Positions 1 through 7,931 of a DNA stretch of 64,000 nt are shown here, piece after piece (the first letter of the stretch is position 1; each line of letters opens with the position of its first letter). The notes below the pieces were generated by a model. It had not been told where the DNA came from. It made no database searches and was given only the letters and a program-made list of their open reading frames with translations. The position numbers and the translations under genes were made by a program. This stretch comes from Hansschlegelia zhihuaiae (GTDB lineage: Bacteria > Pseudomonadota > Alphaproteobacteria > Rhizobiales > Methylopilaceae), in contig NZ_RYFI01000011.1 in assembly GCF_004103825.1 (NCBI RefSeq), positions 1 to 64,000 of the forward strand, read 5' to 3'.

Positions 1-150
1 ATGTCGCCCGAACGCGACCGCTTCATGCTGTGCGGCTCGCCCGACATGATCCGTGACGCCCGCGAGATGCTGGTCGCCGGCGGATACGAGGAAGGCAACC
101 ACGGCGAGGCCGGACACTTCGTCATCGAAAAGGCCTTCGTCGAAAAATGA
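1..150 (+). CDS. fpr: Ferredoxin--NADP reductase, C-terminal end (partial)
   Basis: The window opens inside this gene; only the last 49 codons are present, read in frame 1 up to the TGA at 148-150. The visible segment has the nucleotide-binding LCGSPDM motif and ends in VIEKAFVEK, the C-terminus characteristic of bacterial Fpr-type FAD flavoproteins. These transfer electrons between NADPH and ferredoxin or flavodoxin in the cytoplasm. The ATG at position 1 is an internal Met, not the start. The assignment rests on recall of the family C-terminus; the FAD domain lies outside the window. Confidence 0.75.
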   Translation: MSPERDRFMLCGSPDMIRDAREMLVAGGYEEGNHGEAGHFVIEKAFVEK

Positions 151-158
151 GGCCCCAA

Positions 159-183
159 AGCCTCCGCGCGCGGCGCGGAGGCT
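159..183 (+). terminator. Hairpin downstream of fpr
   Basis: Perfect 11-bp GC-rich inverted repeat (159-169 with 173-183, 3-nt loop) starting eight bases after the fpr stop. No U-run follows, so it may be a weak terminator or an mRNA 3'-end stabiliser. Confidence 0.45.
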
Positions 184-241
184 TCGGACGGGAACCAAAT
201 CGTCTCCTCTCGACTTTCTTCCCGGTCGAAGGGAGATGAAG

Positions 242-484
242 ATGGCGAACCAGGATCTGTCGATCGTTCTCGGCGCGCGGCCGGCGACGCCGGAGCGGTG
301 GAGCCTCACCCAGGCCTCTCTCCTGGGCGTCGCGGTGGGCCTGGTCTACGGGCTGGTCAGCGTCATGATCTCGCCTTCGCCGCTCGCGATCGACGCTGTC
401 GAGGTTCTGGCCTCGGCCTGCATAGGCCTTGGCCTCGTCGCCATCGCCGCAGGCGCCAGGAACGTCGCCGTCGGAGCGAAGTGA
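242..484 (+). CDS. Small two-helix membrane protein
   Basis: An 80-residue protein with two hydrophobic stretches (about residues 22-45 and 50-75) separated by a short polar turn, so probably an inner-membrane hairpin. I do not recognise a family. The ATG at 242 is preferred over the in-frame ATG at 236 because the GGGAG ribosome-binding site at about 231-235 sits at a normal distance from 242 but abuts 236. It follows fpr on the same strand and may be its own transcription unit after the hairpin at 159-183. Confidence 0.6.
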   Translation: MANQDLSIVLGARPATPERWSLTQASLLGVAVGLVYGLVSVMISPSPLAIDAVEVLASACIGLGLVAIAAGARNVAVGAK

Positions 485-511
485 GGTTCCGGCCCGTCGC
501 CAAGCGCGCGC

Positions 512-997
512 TCAGTCCTTCCGTCGCTTCACACCTCTGGCCGGCCAGCTGACGATCCGCTCCTCCATGTCCTCGAGCGCAACCTCGGTCTCCGAGGCCG
601 AGACCCGGCCCCGGACGGAGACGCGCGCCTCGTGAACCGTTTCGGGCCGTCCGGAGACCAGCGGATGCCACCAGGGCAGGTCGCGGCCGTCGCGCACCAA
701 CCGGTAGGCGCAGGTCGGCGGCAGCCAGCCGATCTCCTCGACGGTCTCGGGGGTGAGTTGCACGCAGTCCGGGACAAGCGTCGCCCGTGCGGGGTAGTTG
801 GTGCAACGGCACGCCTCGCAGTCGAGCAGACGGCACGACACGTCCGTATAGTAGACGCGCTCGGTCTCCTCGTCCTCGAGCTTGAGCAGGCAGCACCGGC
901 CGCAGCCGTCGCACAGGCTCTCCCACTCGTCGTTCGTCATCTGGTCGAGCCGCTTGGTGCGCCAGAACGGCGCATCGGCGGCGGCGGGCCGCGCCAT
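512..997 (-). CDS. YcgN/YkgJ family cysteine-cluster protein (UPF0260)
   Basis: A 161-residue cytoplasmic protein with the Cys cluster C29-DG-C32-GR-C35-C36 near the N-terminus, followed by further Cys residues in the [15 protein letters not shown] segment. This is the UPF0260/YcgN pattern, thought to bind a metal or iron-sulfur centre; its reaction is unknown. Start chosen at 997, where AGG lies about 6 nt upstream; an alternative ATG is at 1009. It is convergent with the small membrane protein and divergent from the penicillin-binding protein gene. Confidence 0.8.
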   Translation of the reverse strand: MARPAAADAPFWRTKRLDQMTNDEWESLCDGCGRCCLLKLEDEETERVYYTDVSCRLLDCEACRCTNYPARATLVPDCVQLTPETVEEIGWLPPTCAYRLVRDGRDLPWWHPLVSGRPETVHEARVSVRGRVSASETEVALEDMEERIVSWPARGVKRRKD

Positions 998-1175
998 GCT
1001 GAACCTCATGCTCCAGCCGGGTCGTCCGTGCGACGCGCGCTGCGTTCCGGCATGGGAGGCACGGCTCTTGCGCGCAGGGACGGAAAGCGTCAAGTCGTGT
1101 CTTAGGGCGAGGCTCGCGCCGGATGGATCGCCGATCCCCTGGCATGGGCCGCTTTGGTGAGGTCGTCGGCGTCCG

Positions 1176-3338
1176 ATGTTCCGGTTCGAGGGAAAGAGGC
1201 GGGCCGAAATCAAGCGGCGGCTGCTCGCGATCGACTCGTGGCTCGACGATGCGGTCTGGAGCCTCACGCCCGCCGCGACCCGCAAATGGGACGCCGTCTG
1301 CGCGGCCTTCGACCGGTTCCGGGTCCGCGGCTGGCGGCGCTGGCTCGCCGAGGGCCTCGGCGAGACGCTGACGCTCGGGGCCGCCGGCGCGGTGCTGGTG
1401 ATGGCGCTCGCCACGCCGGCGTTCCGCGAGACCGGCGACGACTGGCTCAACCGCGGCGACATCTCCGTCACCTTCCTCGACCGGCACGGGGTCGAGGTCG
1501 GCAAGCGCGGCGTGCTGCAGAACGACGGCATTCCGCTGTCCGAATACCCGCCGCATCTCGTGATGGCCGCGCTCGCGACCGAAGACCGGCGCTTCTATTC
1601 GCATTTCGGAATCGACGTCCTGGGCACGGTCCGCGCCATCGTCGAAAACGCCCGCGCGAACGGCGTGCGGCAGGGCGGCTCGTCCATCACCCAGCAGCTC
1701 GCCAAGAACATCTTCCTGACCAACGAGCGCACCATCGAGCGCAAGATCAAGGAGGCGTTCCTCGCGCTCTGGCTCGAGCATCACCTGACCAAGGACGAGA
1801 TTCTCAAGCTCTATCTCGACCGCGCCTATATGGGCGGCGGCGCCTTCGGCGTGGACGCGGCGGCGAACTACTATTTCGGCAAGTCCGCCCGCGAGGTGAC
1901 GCTCGCCGAAAGCGCGATGCTTGCGGGCCTGTTCAAGGCGCCGACGCGCTTCGCCCCGCACATCAATTTGGCGGCCGCGCGCGCGCGCGCCTCCGTGGTC
2001 CTCGACAATCTCGTGAACTCCGGAATGATGACCGAGGGGCAGGTGCAGGTCGCCCGCTTCAATCCGGCGACGCCGAAACCGATCGTCCAGGCGTCGAGCC
2101 CCGACTACTATCTCGACTGGGCGTTCGGCCAGGTCCGGCAGATGGCCAAGGACGGCGCCTTCAAGGGCCAGCGGGTGCTGGTCGTGCGCACCGCGCTCGA
2201 CCTCGCGGTCCAGCGCCACGCCGAGGCCGCGGTCGAGCAGATGCTGCGTCAGTATGGCGAGCAGTACGAGGTCGACCAGGCGGCCGCCGTGATCATGGAG
2301 CCGTCGGGCGCGGTTCGCGCGATGGTGGGCGGCCGCGACTACGGCCAGAGCCAGTTCAACCGCGCGGTCGACGCCTTGCGGCAGCCCGGCTCGTCGTTCA
2401 AGACCTATGTTTACGCGACCGCCTTCGCGTCCGGAAAGTTCACGCCGGACAGCGTGGTCAACGACACCGGCATTTGCGTGGGCAATTGGTGTCCTCGCAA
2501 CTACGGCCGGAAGTTCGCGGGCCGGGTCCAGTTGCAGACCGCTTATGCGAAGTCGATCAACACGATCCCGGTGCGTCTCGCCCTCGCGGTCGACCAGCGG
2601 AACGTGATCAGCCTCGCGCATAAGATGGGGATCACCAGCAAGCTCGACGTCGGGCGGGCCTTCGCGCTCGGGGTGGAGGAGGTCTCGGTGATCGACCACA
2701 CCTCGGCCTATGCGACCATCGCCAACGCCGGCCGTCGCGCCACGCCCTACGCCGCGATCGACGTGCTCGACTCAAAGGGCGACCTGCTGTGGCGGCACGA
2801 TCGCGACACCAGCCCCCCCGAGCAGGTGCTCGGGCCGCATGTCGTGGCCGATATGGACCGCATCATGCTCGCGGTGACGGAGGCCGGCACCGGCGGCCGC
2901 GCCCGGCTCGACGGCTATCAGGTGTGCGGCAAGACCGGCACGTCGCAATCCTATCGCGACGGCTGGTTCGTGGGCTTCACCGGCTCGCTCGTCGGCGGCG
3001 TCTGGTTCGGCAATGACGACTTCACCATGACCAAGGAGATGACCGGCGGCTCGCTGCCGGCCATGACCTGGAAGGAGATCATGGCGTTCGCCCATCAGGG
3101 CCTGCCGCCGCGTCCGATCTACGGCCTGCCGCCGCCTCCGAGCACGCCGCAGGCGGTCGCGCAGGCGCCCGCCGAGGGCGAGGCCGCGGTGCCGCGTTCC
3201 CGCAACCTGACCGACGGCGCGGCCCGCGTCCTGAACGACATCGTCTCCGACGTCGCCTCGGCGGGCGGCCCGAAGCCGGAGCGCGCCTCGCTCGTGCTGC
3301 CGGCCGCGGGGGCCGCTCCCGCCGTCGCGACGCGCTGA
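1176..3338 (+). CDS. Class A penicillin-binding protein (1A family)
   Basis: A 720-residue bifunctional peptidoglycan synthase. A membrane anchor lies at about residues 60-80 after a cytoplasmic N-terminus. The glycosyltransferase (GT51) domain carries the catalytic Glu in ATEDRRF (E136) and the [12 protein letters not shown] motif. The transpeptidase domain has S406-SF-K409 (SxxK), SIN and KTGTS motifs. The tail after residue 650 is Pro/Ala-rich. It polymerises and crosslinks glycan strands in the periplasm. It is a short member of the family with no obvious inserted OB domain. Two membrane-protein genes follow closely, 11 bp downstream. Confidence 0.93.
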   Translation: MFRFEGKRRAEIKRRLLAIDSWLDDAVWSLTPAATRKWDAVCAAFDRFRVRGWRRWLAEGLGETLTLGAAGAVLVMALATPAFRETGDDWLNRGDISVTFLDRHGVEVGKRGVLQNDGIPLSEYPPHLVMAALATEDRRFYSHFGIDVLGTVRAIVENARANGVRQGGSSITQQLAKNIFLTNERTIERKIKEAFLALWLEHHLTKDEILKLYLDRAYMGGGAFGVDAAANYYFGKSAREVTLAESAMLAGLFKAPTRFAPHINLAAARARASVVLDNLVNSGMMTEGQVQVARFNPATPKPIVQASSPDYYLDWAFGQVRQMAKDGAFKGQRVLVVRTALDLAVQRHAEAAVEQMLRQYGEQYEVDQAAAVIMEPSGAVRAMVGGRDYGQSQFNRAVDALRQPGSSFKTYVYATAFASGKFTPDSVVNDTGICVGNWCPRNYGRKFAGRVQLQTAYAKSINTIPVRLALAVDQRNVISLAHKMGITSKLDVGRAFALGVEEVSVIDHTSAYATIANAGRRATPYAAIDVLDSKGDLLWRHDRDTSPPEQVLGPHVVADMDRIMLAVTEAGTGGRARLDGYQVCGKTGTSQSYRDGWFVGFTGSLVGGVWFGNDDFTMTKEMTGGSLPAMTWKEIMAFAHQGLPPRPIYGLPPPPSTPQAVAQAPAEGEAAVPRSRNLTDGAARVLNDIVSDVASAGGPKPERASLVLPAAGAAPAVATR

Positions 3339-3349
3339 GGGAGCGGCGA

Positions 3350-3937
3350 ATGCGGTTCGCGCTCGGAGCGCTCGTGGCGCTCGCTCTCGCCGCCGTTCTC
3401 GGGCTCGGCGCGACCTGGTGGACGGTCGCGAACGGCCTGCCCGTGTCGGGCCTCACGATCGGCGTGTGGCGGGCCGAGCCGGACGCCGGCACGCTCGGCG
3501 CCGACCCCTACGAGGTCGCGGCCACCGCGCGCAGCGGTGAGGCACCGCTCGCCTATGGCGACGGGCTGGCGTTCACGGCGCTGACCGACGGCGGCGGCCG
3601 GACGCTCGACGCGTCCTGCGACTACGAGCTCGTCGGCGATCTGCCGCCCGCGCGGCTCTGGACGCTCGCCGCCTTCAATTCGAAGGGCGAACGCTTCGCC
3701 AAGGACGCCAAGGACGCCAAGGATCTGTCGCTCACCAGCGCGGGCGCCGTCCGCATGGACGACGGTCCCATCCGGATCGCGCTGTCCAGCCAGGCGCGGC
3801 CCGGCAACTGGGCGCCGCTGGAGGGCGAGGGCCGCTTCGTCCTGCGCCTTTCGCTCTACGAGACGACGCTCGGCACGCCGCTCGAGCGCGCCAACCCGAC
3901 CGGCCTGCTCGATGTCCGGAGGGGCGCATGTCGCTGA
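3350..3937 (+). CDS. DUF1214 domain membrane-anchored protein
   Basis: A 195-residue protein with an N-terminal hydrophobic segment (residues 2-25) that acts as signal or anchor, then a domain matching DUF1214 (YELVGDLPPARLWTL, GNWAPLEGEG, LRLSLYETTLGTP). The function of the family is not established. It begins 11 bp after the penicillin-binding protein gene and its last codons overlap the next gene by 10 bp, so the three are probably cotranscribed. A Lys-Asp repeat (KDAKDAKD) sits at about residue 120. Confidence 0.75.
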   Translation: MRFALGALVALALAAVLGLGATWWTVANGLPVSGLTIGVWRAEPDAGTLGADPYEVAATARSGEAPLAYGDGLAFTALTDGGGRTLDASCDYELVGDLPPARLWTLAAFNSKGERFAKDAKDAKDLSLTSAGAVRMDDGPIRIALSSQARPGNWAPLEGEGRFVLRLSLYETTLGTPLERANPTGLLDVRRGACR

Positions 3938-4497
3938 TGCGCCTCGCCTATCTCGCGGCGTTGAGCCTCGTCATCGCGGGTCTCGTCCATATCGGCTCGC
4001 TGCTTGGCGTGCCGCGGGTCGCGACCGCCGGGCCCTATGAGCGGCTCGGCGCCGTCGGGGCGGACGGCCGCTTCGCCGTGCTCGCCGACGAAGGCGACGG
4101 CGCGAACCTGCTGCCGTTCCGCGACCCGGCCTTCGTCACCGCCGCCTGCCGCTTCGACCTCGCCAAGGGTCCGGTGACGGTGACCGCCGCCCTGCCCTCG
4201 ACCTATGGCGCGCTCTCGGTCCACAGCCGCTACGGACAGCCCTTCTATTCGCTCACCGACCGCGCCGCGACCGATGGCGGCGTCGAGGTCACGATCTACT
4301 CGAAGGACGACGTGGCCGCTGCCGAGATCGAGGATCCGGCGGAGGGCCGCCCGCAGCTCCGCATCGTGTCGCCGACGCCGACCGGCTTCGTGCTGGTGCG
4401 CCTGTTCGCGGCCGCCGCGAGCGCGCGGCCGGCGCTGAGGGAGCTCGCCGGCAAGGCCGCCTGCGGCCCCGCCGTGACCCGCAAGCTCAGCTCTTGA
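3928..4497 (+). CDS. DUF1254 domain membrane-anchored protein
   Basis: A 189-residue protein with an N-terminal hydrophobic helix (residues 3-25) and a DUF1254-like domain (GPYERLGAVG, SVHSRYGQPFYSLTDR, FVLVRLFA). DUF1254 and DUF1214 are often fused in one protein in other bacteria; here they are split into adjacent overlapping genes, which suggests they work together in the envelope. The 3' end overlaps the convergent lipoprotein gene by 11 bp. Confidence 0.75.
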   Translation: MSLMRLAYLAALSLVIAGLVHIGSLLGVPRVATAGPYERLGAVGADGRFAVLADEGDGANLLPFRDPAFVTAACRFDLAKGPVTVTAALPSTYGALSVHSRYGQPFYSLTDRAATDGGVEVTIYSKDDVAAAEIEDPAEGRPQLRIVSPTPTGFVLVRLFAAAASARPALRELAGKAACGPAVTRKLSS

Positions 4498-5260
4498 AGA
4501 CGCCGCGCGGCGCGCCGAGCGGCCTCAGGCTTCCGAGCACGGCCGCGAAGGCGTCGATCGCGCGGGAGACCTCGACGGCGTAGGGGTCCGGCGTCTCGAG
4601 GATCAATCGGTCGAGCGCGAACCGGTAGGAGACGAGCCGCTCCTCGAAGGATTCGCGGACCCAGCCGATCATCAGCGCGTTCTCCTCGATCCGCGCGAGC
4701 GCGTCGGCGCGCTCCGCCTCGGTGACGTCCGGAACGCGCGTGAGCGCCCTCGCCCGCACGCGGTCGCCCTCGGCGACGTCGGACGCCGCCGCGAAGAACG
4801 GCTCGATCCGGTAGGTGTCGGCCCGCACGTCCTCCTTGAGCCGCGCATAGCGCGCCGCGCTCGAGCGGAAGTCGATCGAGATCAGCGCACGGACATAGGA
4901 CGCAGGATCGAGCCGGGCGCGCGCGGCCGGCAGGATTCGGGTGCGGCGCAGTTCGGCCAGCATGCGGCCGCGGACCTGCTCGGAGAGCGGCGGCGTGACG
5001 ATCGCCCAGGCGAGATCGCGCATCTCGCGCTCCTCGTCGGTCAGGCGGAACGAGGAGACTGGCTCGTTGCGGGCGTAAGCGAGCGCGGCGCCCGTGGCCG
5101 GCATGAGCGCGTCGTTGACGACGTTGGGCTGGGGCCGTCCGAAATCGCCCGTCTGGGCGCAGCCGGCAAGCGCGGCGGCCAGCAACGCCGCAGCGGTAAG
5201 GCCGAGCCTTCTCCCGCCCAGGCGGCGCGCGGGCGCCGCGCGGGCGGAGGCGGAGGTCAC
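4487..5260 (-). CDS. Conserved lipoprotein of unknown function
   Basis: A 257-residue protein. The N-terminus is Arg-rich, followed by a hydrophobic core and an LAGC lipobox with Cys at about residue 34, so lipidation and envelope location are predicted. The mature part is mostly helical and charged; no catalytic motif is recognised. Its ATG overlaps the stop codon of the upstream 63-residue gene (ATGA), indicating translational coupling. Confidence 0.7.
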   Translation of the reverse strand: MTSASARAAPARRLGGRRLGLTAAALLAAALAGCAQTGDFGRPQPNVVNDALMPATGAALAYARNEPVSSFRLTDEEREMRDLAWAIVTPPLSEQVRGRMLAELRRTRILPAARARLDPASYVRALISIDFRSSAARYARLKEDVRADTYRIEPFFAAASDVAEGDRVRARALTRVPDVTEAERADALARIEENALMIGWVRESFEERLVSYRFALDRLILETPDPYAVEVSRAIDAFAAVLGSLRPLGAPRGVFKS

Positions 5261-5448
5261 TGGACCGGCGTGACGTGGCCGGAGCTGTGCGTCGGGCGCT
5301 CAGCCTGGGGCGCCTGCTGGACGCCGTGGCGTTCGTAGCGGACGCCCGTGAACAGCAGGATGTCAGCGCTGCCGGCGGTGTCGCGGCGTCTTGCGGATTG
5401 GCGGGACGGCGGCCGCGGGGCGGAGTCGAAGGCGAGCACGAGGCCCAT
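5257..5448 (-). CDS. Small conserved hypothetical protein
   Basis: A 63-residue basic protein ending ILLFTGVRYERHG...HVTPVQ. The start at 5448 is supported by a GGAGGA ribosome-binding site about 5 nt upstream. Its stop overlaps the start of the lipoprotein gene by 4 nt. The FTGVRYER segment looks conserved by recall but no function is known; a role linked to the lipoprotein is inferred only from the coupling. Confidence 0.55.
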   Translation of the reverse strand: MGLVLAFDSAPRPPSRQSARRRDTAGSADILLFTGVRYERHGVQQAPQAERPTHSSGHVTPVQ

Positions 5449-5656
5449 TGTGTCCTCCCCTGAAGGGGTTGAGGTCTGGCCCGGCGGTCGACCCCGTTGC
5501 GGGCCCTGTCTGACGAAGATTGAGCGGCCCGATTGGTTAACGACTGGTAACCGGCCACTCTCGAATGCGTTCGAACCGTCGGTTGTTGCGTCGGCACAAC
5601 AACGTCCTGGATCGCCATTCATTCCCTGGGCGAAAGGAAGGGCCGCGCCCCGTTGG

Positions 5657-5671
5657 TTAACCGCTCGCTAA
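5657..5671 (+). promoter_or_regulatory. CtrA-like box (TTAA-N7-CTAA)
   Basis: TTAA at 5657-5660 and CTAA at 5668-5671 are separated by 7 bp and followed by CCAT, close to the alphaproteobacterial CtrA consensus TTAA-N7-TTAA(C). It lies about 60 bp upstream of the DUF2336 gene. A weaker related inverted repeat, GGTTA-N8-TAACC, sits at 5535-5552. Functional binding is inference. Confidence 0.35.
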
Positions 5672-5731
5672 CCATGCAGGCTCCAGATTTTCTTGAGGCG
5701 GTCGCCCGGTGGGACCGCCCGACGCCCCAAC

Positions 5732-6859
5732 ATGGATCCGGCGATGAGCCATGAGTTGATTCCGGTCGAGACGCTCGAACGCCTGTCTCGACAGGAAGGA
5801 GTGGACGTCCGCCCGATCCTGGTGCGCGTGCTCACCGATCTGTTCGTCCAGAAGCCCGACCATTCGCCGGAGGAGGTCGCGCGGTATGTGGAGCTGGTGT
5901 CGCAGCTGCTTGACGTCGTGAATGTCGACGCGCGCGCGGCGGTCGCCCGCAAGCTGGCCGGCGAGCCCCGCGCCCCCCACTCGCTGGTCGAACGGCTGAT
6001 CGCCGACGACATCGCCGTTTCGGCCCCCATCCTGGCCCGCTTTCCGGACGTCTCCCGCCAGACGCTGCTCGCGCTCGCGCTCGATGGAGGCCCGGCCGAG
6101 GCGGCGGCGATCGCCTCGCGCGAAGATCTCGACTCGGACCTGATCCGCCTTCTGGCGCGCCACCCGGACGAGTTCGTCCTCGAGACGCTGGTCGCGAACG
6201 CCGCCGTCCGATTGACCGGCTCGACCCTCGCGGCGGTTGTGGAGCGCGCCGCAAGGTCGCCCGCGCTCGCGGCGGCGCTGCTGCGACGGGACGATCTCGA
6301 CGCCGTCGCCTTCTGTCCGCTCTACCTCTTCGCCGACCCGGCCCGGCGGGCTTCGATCCGAGCGGCGCTGGCGTCCCGCCCGGGCCGCATCGGATCGCTG
6401 CGGTCGTTCGGCGGCGCCGACGAACTGACGGCCGCCATCGACCAGGCGGTCGCCCATGAGGGCGGCGGCCGGCGCGTGGCGGAATCGATCGCCGAGGCGC
6501 TGGAGCTGCGGCCCGACGACGCCGCCCGCCTCGTGACGGAACCGAGCGGCGAGCCCTTCGTGCTCATGCTGCGGGCCGCGGGGCTCGACAGCGACGTCGT
6601 GGCGCGCGCGCTGCTCGTCGCCCAGCCGGAGATCGCGACGTCGGTGGCGCGTGTGTTCGCTCTCGTCGAGATCGCCGAGACGACGTCTCGGTCGGTCGCC
6701 GCCGAGGTGATTTCAGCCTTGATCGCGCCGTCGGCGAAGTCCGCCCGGCATGAGCCGCTGTTCGAGCCGATCGGCGTCATGGAGCGCGCCGGCGCGGCGC
6801 GGGCCGCCAAGCCGACGCGCCGGTCCCGGCTGGGAGAGCTCGCGCGCCAGCGCGGCTGA
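5732..6859 (+). CDS. DUF2336 domain-containing protein
   Basis: A 375-residue, almost entirely helical protein with repeated short alpha-helical pairs (LARFPDVSRQTLLALAL, LLARHPDEFVLETLVANAAV), matching DUF2336, a HEAT-like family common in Hyphomicrobiales. The family's function is unproven; it has been discussed in connection with cell-cycle and motility regulators. The start is uncertain: ATG 5732 or 5744 (MSHELIP), neither with a strong ribosome-binding site. A CtrA-like box precedes it. Confidence 0.75.
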   Translation: MDPAMSHELIPVETLERLSRQEGVDVRPILVRVLTDLFVQKPDHSPEEVARYVELVSQLLDVVNVDARAAVARKLAGEPRAPHSLVERLIADDIAVSAPILARFPDVSRQTLLALALDGGPAEAAAIASREDLDSDLIRLLARHPDEFVLETLVANAAVRLTGSTLAAVVERAARSPALAAALLRRDDLDAVAFCPLYLFADPARRASIRAALASRPGRIGSLRSFGGADELTAAIDQAVAHEGGGRRVAESIAEALELRPDDAARLVTEPSGEPFVLMLRAAGLDSDVVARALLVAQPEIATSVARVFALVEIAETTSRSVAAEVISALIAPSAKSARHEPLFEPIGVMERAGAARAAKPTRRSRLGELARQRG

Positions 6860-6868
6860 GGAGCCCGC

Positions 6869-7204
6869 TCAGATCTCGTCGAGATGCGCCCTGCCCTCGC
6901 GGTCCTCGACCACGACGATCCAGAGATCCGTGTCGAAACGCGTCTCCTTGGCGAGCCGCTCCTCGACGACAAGCCCGTCCACGGCCTCGAGCAGCCGCTC
7001 GAAGCCGCGGCCCCGGACGTCGTCCGCCTCGCTCTGGAGCGCGGGCCCGTAGAGGTCGTTCGTCCTGTCGAGCCGGTCGACCACGATGAAGATCGCGCCC
7101 GCCTCCGAGGCGCCGCGCCGGCGCACCAGCGCATAGGCGCCGGCGAGTTGGCAACGCCGGACATAGGCCGAGACCCAGAACTCCGATTTGAGGCGCGCGC
7201 TCAC
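6869..7204 (-). CDS. DUF1491 family protein
   Basis: A 111-residue cytoplasmic protein beginning MSARLKSEFWVSAYVRRC and containing GAIFIVVDRL and LWIVVVEDREGR, the signature of DUF1491, restricted largely to Alphaproteobacteria. Function unknown. It lies 13 bp downstream of the peptidoglycan-binding protein gene on the same strand, so it is probably the last gene of the kinase operon. Confidence 0.8.
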   Translation of the reverse strand: MSARLKSEFWVSAYVRRCQLAGAYALVRRRGASEAGAIFIVVDRLDRTNDLYGPALQSEADDVRGRGFERLLEAVDGLVVEERLAKETRFDTDLWIVVVEDREGRAHLDEI

Positions 7205-7217
7205 GCGGGCCGGGCGA

Positions 7218-7931
7218 TCACTGGAGCGGGGCGCCGGTCATCGCCTGCAGCGCGCGTAGCACGGCGGGCGACGGCTCGCCGGTCTCGGGCATGCCCCGGT
7301 CGCGCTCGAAACTCTTGATGGCGTTGCGGGTCTCGGCGCCCATCTTGCCGTCGATGGTGACGGGGCCGTAGCCGATCCGGGCGAGCGCTCGCTGGGTCGC
7401 GATCATCTTGGCGTTCGCGGGCGCGGCGGTCGAACCCGTGGTCTGCGCGGACTGAGCCTGCGCGGGCGCCTTCGCGGCGGGCTTCGCGGGCGCGCCGGCG
7501 GGGCGCACCGGCGCCGTCATCAGCGCGGCCAGCGTCTTCTCGCTCGCCTCGCCCGTCACCGTCATGCCCTGCGCCTGCTCGAAGGCGCGGACCGCCGCCG
7601 AGGTCGCGGAACCCATCACGCCGTCGACGACCCCGTCATAGAGCTCGCGCTCGGCAAGCGCGGTCTGGACCTGCGCCACCAGGTCGTCGCGCTTCGGGGC
7701 GACGCGCGGCGCGGAAGCCGTCGCCTCCGCGGCGTGCCTGCTCGGCGCGACGGCGGCCGGGCGGCCCTGCTGGAGCAGCAGGGCGTTCACCAGGATCATC
7801 ACGGCGCAGGCGGCCGCGAGCGCGCCGGCGAGCGCGTCGACCGGACGCCGAGCCGCGACGGCGAGCGCCGAGCCGATCAGCCCGCGCGGCTCGCCGTCAT
7901 ATCCGTAATCTCGCGGGGCGCTCCTAGGCAC
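7218..7931 (-). CDS. Membrane-anchored protein with two peptidoglycan-binding repeats
   Basis: A 237-residue protein starting with GTG at 7931. One transmembrane helix lies at about residues 30-52 (ALAGALAAACAVMILVNALLL), followed by two PG_binding_1 repeats (VQTALAERELYDGVVDGVMG... and TQRALARIGYGPVTIDGKMG...) joined by an Ala/Pro linker. It likely tethers the inner membrane to murein. The start overlaps the 3' end of the sensor-kinase gene by 8 bp, so translation is coupled; the pairing suggests a link between cell-wall status and kinase signalling. Confidence 0.85.
   Translation of the reverse strand: MPRSAPRDYGYDGEPRGLIGSALAVAARRPVDALAGALAAACAVMILVNALLLQQGRPAAVAPSRHAAEATASAPRVAPKRDDLVAQVQTALAERELYDGVVDGVMGSATSAAVRAFEQAQGMTVTGEASEKTLAALMTAPVRPAGAPAKPAAKAPAQAQSAQTTGSTAAPANAKMIATQRALARIGYGPVTIDGKMGAETRNAIKSFERDRGMPETGEPSPAVLRALQAMTGAPLQ

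Noticed and set aside
363-2699. A 778-codon open frame on the minus strand
   Set aside because: It lies antisense to the YcgN-family and penicillin-binding protein genes; its Arg/Ala/Gly-rich translation has no motif and is a by-product of high GC.
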